A stretch of DNA of 64,000 nucleotides, from the NCBI GenBank assembly GCA_902528175.1, contig CABZRN010000002.1:32016-96015 (forward strand). Direction: 5' to 3'. Source of the stretch: an uncultured Pelagibacteraceae bacterium. GTDB taxonomy: Bacteria; Pseudomonadota; Alphaproteobacteria; Pelagibacterales; Pelagibacteraceae. Both the position numbers and the translations under genes were made by a program. The notes below the pieces were generated by a model that did not search any database, was not told where the DNA came from, and was given only the letters and a program-made list of their open reading frames with translations. The number at the start of each line of letters is the position of its first letter. The stretch's first letter is position 1. Positions 60,583-64,000 of this stretch are shown piece after piece.

Positions 60583-61476
60583 TTAATCAAACCACTGGTT
60601 AAGTTTTGTTTGAATTTCTCTTGATTGTAAATAATTTGGCAATTTATCATTATTTATTTTTTTTAATTTATAATCGAAATTCCATCTTTCTTTATATTTT
60701 TCTTTATCTACGAAGTGATTAAAAAACATTTCCTTATTATCAATTTTTCTTTGTAAGTCTTTTACTGTTAAACCACTTAACTGAAATTCATCATGATGAC
60801 CGAAATTTGAATACTTTTCGTACATTTTTTCAGCTGACATTAAGTTCGTAAAATGCCATCCCCCATCATTTACAATTTCTAAATTTATATACTTGTTTTT
60901 TGAAAACAATGTGTCAAATCTCCAAAAAGAATACTTTTTATTTTTCAAATTTCTCAACCACGACATTGATAAAAGTTTTTTCTTTTTAGCTGCTTTAGAT
61001 CCAAACCAAGGAACTAAATCATATAAAAGATTAAATTTATAATAAAAAAATAATTGCTTAAAAATAAAAATATCTTTATTTGACCTTTTAAATTGTTTGG
61101 AGTTTAAATTAGGTATTTCATCATTATCACTTAGCATTACTAAATCATTATCATTAATATCTGATAATGATTTAATCATATAGTCATAGGATAAATTTAT
61201 TCTTTTTAAACTATCGCTCCTTCTTTCAAATGGTTCTGCTAAACCGTTTTTGTCTCCGATAATATTTGGTGGTTCTTCGTCAATTACAATATAAGAAATT
61301 TTATCCTTAAATTTTGGATAATTGTTGATATCAAAATTTAATTCCTTTTTTTTCCCACTATGAGAGTATGTAGATTCGCAAACAATGAATTTTTCAACAA
61401 ATTCATTAAGCACATTGAACCTGACGTCCATCATTAGATGTTCTGAATAAAAGGTAGTACAGTCAAAGATTCTCAT
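60583..61476 (-). CDS. GT17-family glycosyltransferase
   Basis: A 297-residue protein resembling glycosyltransferase family 17. It opens IFDCTTFYSEHLMMDVRFNVL and contains FIVCESTYSHSGKKK, a central LVMLSDNDEIPNL acidic motif, and DGGWHFTNLMSAEKMYEKYSNFGH. Eukaryotic GT17 enzymes add bisecting N-acetylglucosamine; bacterial members are mostly uncharacterised. It is the first gene of the minus-strand group with the oxidoreductase and phosphohexomutase. The upstream 202-bp gap separates it from nrdA. Confidence 0.8.
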   Translation of the reverse strand: MRIFDCTTFYSEHLMMDVRFNVLNEFVEKFIVCESTYSHSGKKKELNFDINNYPKFKDKISYIVIDEEPPNIIGDKNGLAEPFERRSDSLKRINLSYDYMIKSLSDINDNDLVMLSDNDEIPNLNSKQFKRSNKDIFIFKQLFFYYKFNLLYDLVPWFGSKAAKKKKLLSMSWLRNLKNKKYSFWRFDTLFSKNKYINLEIVNDGGWHFTNLMSAEKMYEKYSNFGHHDEFQLSGLTVKDLQRKIDNKEMFFNHFVDKEKYKERWNFDYKLKKINNDKLPNYLQSREIQTKLNQWFD

Positions 61477-61599
61477 TAATTTTTTTAAATTCTAGGTAAA
61501 TTGCCTCAATTTTATGGTAAGGCTTACTTTAAATTGTTAATAATTGTAATTTATTAGTTGAAATTTTTTTTGATTGTTCTATAAATGTTCTATTGATTT

Positions 61600-61646
61600 T
61601 TGATTTATATAGTGTATTTAAAAATCTTACACACAACATATAGTTG
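61600..61646 (+). promoter_or_regulatory. Two putative NrdR boxes upstream of nrdA
   Basis: Two sites resemble the NrdR consensus ACACWATATATWGTGT. Box 1 at 61600-61615 ends TATATAGTGT (11 of 16 positions). Box 2 at 61631-61646 is ACACAACATATAGTTG (13 of 16). The starts are exactly 31 bp apart, about three helical turns, as in known paired NrdR sites. Box 2 ends 32 bp before the nrdA ATG. NrdR would repress transcription when dATP/ATP status is sufficient. Confidence 0.72.
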
Positions 61647-61678
61647 TTTTTACTATAAAGTATTAAAAAGGGAGTTAA

Positions 61679-63619
61679 ATGAACAAAGTTTTGTCTCAGG
61701 CTATTAAGAAAGCTGTCTCTGATTTTAAACCTAAGATTGAAATTAAAGATAAAAACAAAGGCCCCGATCTTTTCTCCCTAAATGACAATACTGAACTATT
61801 CCAGAACTCTAAGGGGATTACAATAAAAATAGACAGAACTAGAGATGATAACTTAACTGATTTTGGCAGAGCGACGTTAAATGATAGGTACCTGGGTGAA
61901 AATGAATCATTTCAAGATTTATTTGCGCGAGTTGCAAGTCATTACGCAGATGATAATTTGCACGCACAAAGGTTATACAACTATATTAGTAATTTATGGT
62001 TCATGCCGGCAACTCCAGTTTTATCTAATGGTGGAACGACTAGAGGCCTGCCGATCTCATGTTTTTTAAATGAAGCTAATGACAGTCTTCAAGGAATTCT
62101 AGGTCTTTGGAGTGAAAATGTTTGGTTAGCAGCAAGAGGTGGTGGTATCGGAAGTTACTGGGGTAATTTAAGATCAATAGGTGAGAAAATTGGCAGGGTA
62201 GGAAAAACATCAGGAATTATTCCTTTCATAAAAGTTATGGACTCTCTTACAATGGCAATCAGCCAGGGTTCATTGAGAAGAGGCTCTGCAGCATGTTATT
62301 TACCAATTGATCATCCTGAGATTGAAGAATTTATTGAAATGCGAAGACCAACTGGGGGTGACCCAAATAGAAAATCGCTTAATTTGCATCATGGCGTATT
62401 AGTATCAGATGCATTTATGAGAGCAGTTGAACTTGATGAACAGTGGGCACTAAAAAGTCCAAAAGATGGAGCAGTTCAACAAACAGTGTCAGCGAGAAAT
62501 TTATGGATAAGATTATTGACAGCAAGAATAGAAACAGGTGAGCCATATATTATTTATATTGATACTGTTAATAGACAAATACCCCAACACCATAAATTAG
62601 CTGGACTAACTGTTAAAACATCAAACTTGTGTAGTGAAATAACTTTACCTACAGGAATTGACAAAGAGGGAAGAGATAGAACAGCTGTTTGTTGTTTGTC
62701 ATCTTTAAATGTAGAGAAGTATGATGAATGGAAAGATGATGAAAAGTTTATAGATGATGTAATGAGATTTTTAGATAATGTTTTAAGTGATTTTATAAAG
62801 AATGCACCTGAAGAATTTAGCGATGCTGTATACTCAGCAACAAAAGAAAGAAGTGTAGGACTTGGTGTAATGGGTCTTCATTCTTATTTCCAAAAAAAGA
62901 TGATTCCTTTAGAGTCTGTAATGAGCAAAGTTTGGAACAAAAAAATATTTGAGAATATCCAAAAGAAGGTAGATGAATCTTCAAAGGATTTAGCTGAGGA
63001 GAGAGGTTCTTGTCCTGACGCAGAAGAGTATGGGTTTAAAGAAAGATTTTCAAACAAGACAGCAATTGCACCAACAGCATCTATTTCGATTATATGTGGA
63101 GGAACATCTCCTGGTGTTGAACCAATAGCAGCAAATAGCTACACTCACAAAACTCTTTCTGGATCTTTTAATGTTAGAAATAAATACTTAAAAAAAATAT
63201 TAGAAAAACATGGAAAAGATAATGATGAAGTTTGGTCAAGTATTACAACAAATCAAGGTTCAGTTTCTCACTTAGAATTTTTAACTAAAGAAGAGAAAGA
63301 TGTATTTAAGACAGCTTTCGAATTAGATCAAAGATGGCTTGTAGACTTAAGTGCGGATAGAACTCCACATATATCTCAAGCACAATCTATTAACTTATTT
63401 TTACCTGCCGATGTTCATAAGAAAGATTTACATCAAATCCATTACCAGGCATGGAAAAAAGGTTTGAAAAGCCTTTACTATTGCAGGTCGAAATCAATAC
63501 AAAGAGCTGAAAATGTCAACGATGCAAATTCAACTGACATCACAGCCAATGTCTATAAATCAAAAAATCAACAACAATCTGAAGAAAACAAATACGAGGA
63601 GTGTCTATCATGTCAGTAG
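61679..63619 (+). CDS. nrdA: Ribonucleoside-diphosphate reductase alpha subunit, class I
   Basis: A 646-residue NrdA. It carries the active-site Cys in ISCFLNEANDSLQG, the glycyl-free class I core with NLCSEI (Cys, Glu) and CCLSSLN, ATKERSVGLGVMG, PTASISIICGGTSPGVEP and a C-terminal CLSC redox pair. The N terminus is short, with the catalytic domain starting near residue 70, so the usual ~90-residue ATP-cone is absent. It reduces ribonucleotides to deoxyribonucleotides with NrdB, whose start overlaps its stop. GGGAG precedes the ATG. Confidence 0.92.
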   Translation: MNKVLSQAIKKAVSDFKPKIEIKDKNKGPDLFSLNDNTELFQNSKGITIKIDRTRDDNLTDFGRATLNDRYLGENESFQDLFARVASHYADDNLHAQRLYNYISNLWFMPATPVLSNGGTTRGLPISCFLNEANDSLQGILGLWSENVWLAARGGGIGSYWGNLRSIGEKIGRVGKTSGIIPFIKVMDSLTMAISQGSLRRGSAACYLPIDHPEIEEFIEMRRPTGGDPNRKSLNLHHGVLVSDAFMRAVELDEQWALKSPKDGAVQQTVSARNLWIRLLTARIETGEPYIIYIDTVNRQIPQHHKLAGLTVKTSNLCSEITLPTGIDKEGRDRTAVCCLSSLNVEKYDEWKDDEKFIDDVMRFLDNVLSDFIKNAPEEFSDAVYSATKERSVGLGVMGLHSYFQKKMIPLESVMSKVWNKKIFENIQKKVDESSKDLAEERGSCPDAEEYGFKERFSNKTAIAPTASISIICGGTSPGVEPIAANSYTHKTLSGSFNVRNKYLKKILEKHGKDNDEVWSSITTNQGSVSHLEFLTKEEKDVFKTAFELDQRWLVDLSADRTPHISQAQSINLFLPADVHKKDLHQIHYQAWKKGLKSLYYCRSKSIQRAENVNDANSTDITANVYKSKNQQQSEENKYEECLSCQ

Positions 63620-64000
63620 CAAAAAAAGAGGAAAGTGGAAAAATAATTCAACCAAAAAAAATGGGATTATTAGTTGAAAATCCTGTTTACAAGCCATTTA
63701 GATATCCATGGTGTTATGATGCGTGGTTAACACAACAAAGAATTCACTGGTTACCTGAAGAGGTGCCACTAGGTGATGATGTGAGAGATTGGCAAAAAAA
63801 TTTATCAGTGCCAGAAAAAAATTTAGTAACTCAAATATTTAGATTTTTTACTCAAGCTGATGTTGAGGTAAACAATTGCTATTTAAGACATTACACAAGT
63901 GTTTTTAAACCAACTGAAGTTTTAATGATGATGACTGCATTTGCTTCAATGGAAACTGTCCATGTTGCAGCGTACTCACACCTACTTGATACAATTGGTA
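63610..64000 (+). CDS. nrdB: Ribonucleoside-diphosphate reductase beta subunit, partial
   Basis: The first 130 codons of NrdB, cut by the right window edge. The ATG overlaps the nrdA stop by 10 nt, implying translational coupling. Visible are PFRYPWCYDAWLTQQRIHWLPEEVPLGDD, then the metal-ligand region FFTQADVEVNNCY (Asp) and SMETVHVAAYSH (Glu, His). This subunit carries the dinuclear metal site and tyrosyl radical of class I reductase. No ATP-cone precedes the ferritin-like fold. Confidence 0.92.
   Translation, partial: MSVAKKEESGKIIQPKKMGLLVENPVYKPFRYPWCYDAWLTQQRIHWLPEEVPLGDDVRDWQKNLSVPEKNLVTQIFRFFTQADVEVNNCYLRHYTSVFKPTEVLMMMTAFASMETVHVAAYSHLLDTIG

Noticed and set aside
1..64000. CRISPR arrays, insertion sequences or rRNA genes
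   Set aside because: No regularly spaced direct repeats, transposase motifs or rRNA sequence were noticed in the window.

Overview
The window is a dense, AT-rich (by eye about 30% GC) stretch of a streamlined marine alphaproteobacterial genome. Gene content and organisation point to the SAR11 clade (Pelagibacterales). The evidence is a speD-speE fusion gene, a taurine-type ABC operon, many solute-binding-protein transporters, short or negative spacers, a surface-polysaccharide island beside a tRNA, and no mobile elements, CRISPR arrays or rRNA. No gene-free gap exceeds about 205 bases. Taxonomy is inferred from recognised protein families, not from a marker-gene search.

Region by region. 1-3.5 kb: sulfur and redox genes (partial cysE, ETHE1-like persulfide dioxygenase, 1-Cys peroxiredoxin), a methyltransferase, an ArgO/LysE exporter and an alternative oxidase. 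3.6-5.7 kb: an autotransporter with beta-propeller-like repeats. 5.7-18.8 kb: a divergent organosulfonate cluster. The left arm is a seven-gene operon (tauA-, tauB- and tauC-like genes, a PQQ-type sugar dehydrogenase, a sulfolactate/malate-type dehydrogenase, a phosphotransacetylase and an HpsN-like histidinol-dehydrogenase paralogue). The right arm holds a taurine/beta-alanine aminotransferase, alanine dehydrogenase and a FAD-GcvT demethylating dehydrogenase. 18.8-24.3 kb: TldD/TldE, a small membrane protein, a double-HTH regulator and a BASS-type transporter.

24.3-34.0 kb: a surface island with FkbM methyltransferase, an unrecognised gene, an elongator-type tRNA(CAT), a copper-type trio (DUF4396, cupredoxin, thioredoxin-like), a five-gene dTDP-sugar operon and two GT2 glycosyltransferases. 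The sugar operon has RmlA, RmlB and RmlC but a His-for-Lys RfbH/ColD-type dehydratase and a separate SDR instead of RmlD, so a 3,6-dideoxyhexose is more likely than rhamnose. 34.0-38.2 kb: polyamine synthesis with methylthioadenosine salvage (apt, mtnP, mtnA, class II aldolase, speDE fusion). 38.3-40.5 kb: a polar amino-acid ABC transporter lacking an adjacent ATPase. 40.5-48.9 kb: glycosyltransferases, a redoxin, gamma-carbonic anhydrase, a TPR-barrel/FecR pair resembling a type XI (Slam) secretion locus, and a tautomerase carrying all six cis-3-chloroacrylate dehalogenase catalytic residues. 48.9-64 kb: MFS transporter, rpoZ, cmk, CoA-transferase, TRAP transporter, dusA, two TauE/SafE permeases, sugar-phosphate and glycan genes, and the class I ribonucleotide reductase operon with a pair of putative NrdR boxes.

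Two window-wide patterns stand out. First, stop codons of convergent genes interlock in 4-8 nt palindromes, leaving no room for terminators. Second, all three solute-binding-protein genes are separated from their membrane genes by a strong stem-loop, consistent with differential expression within the transporter operons.
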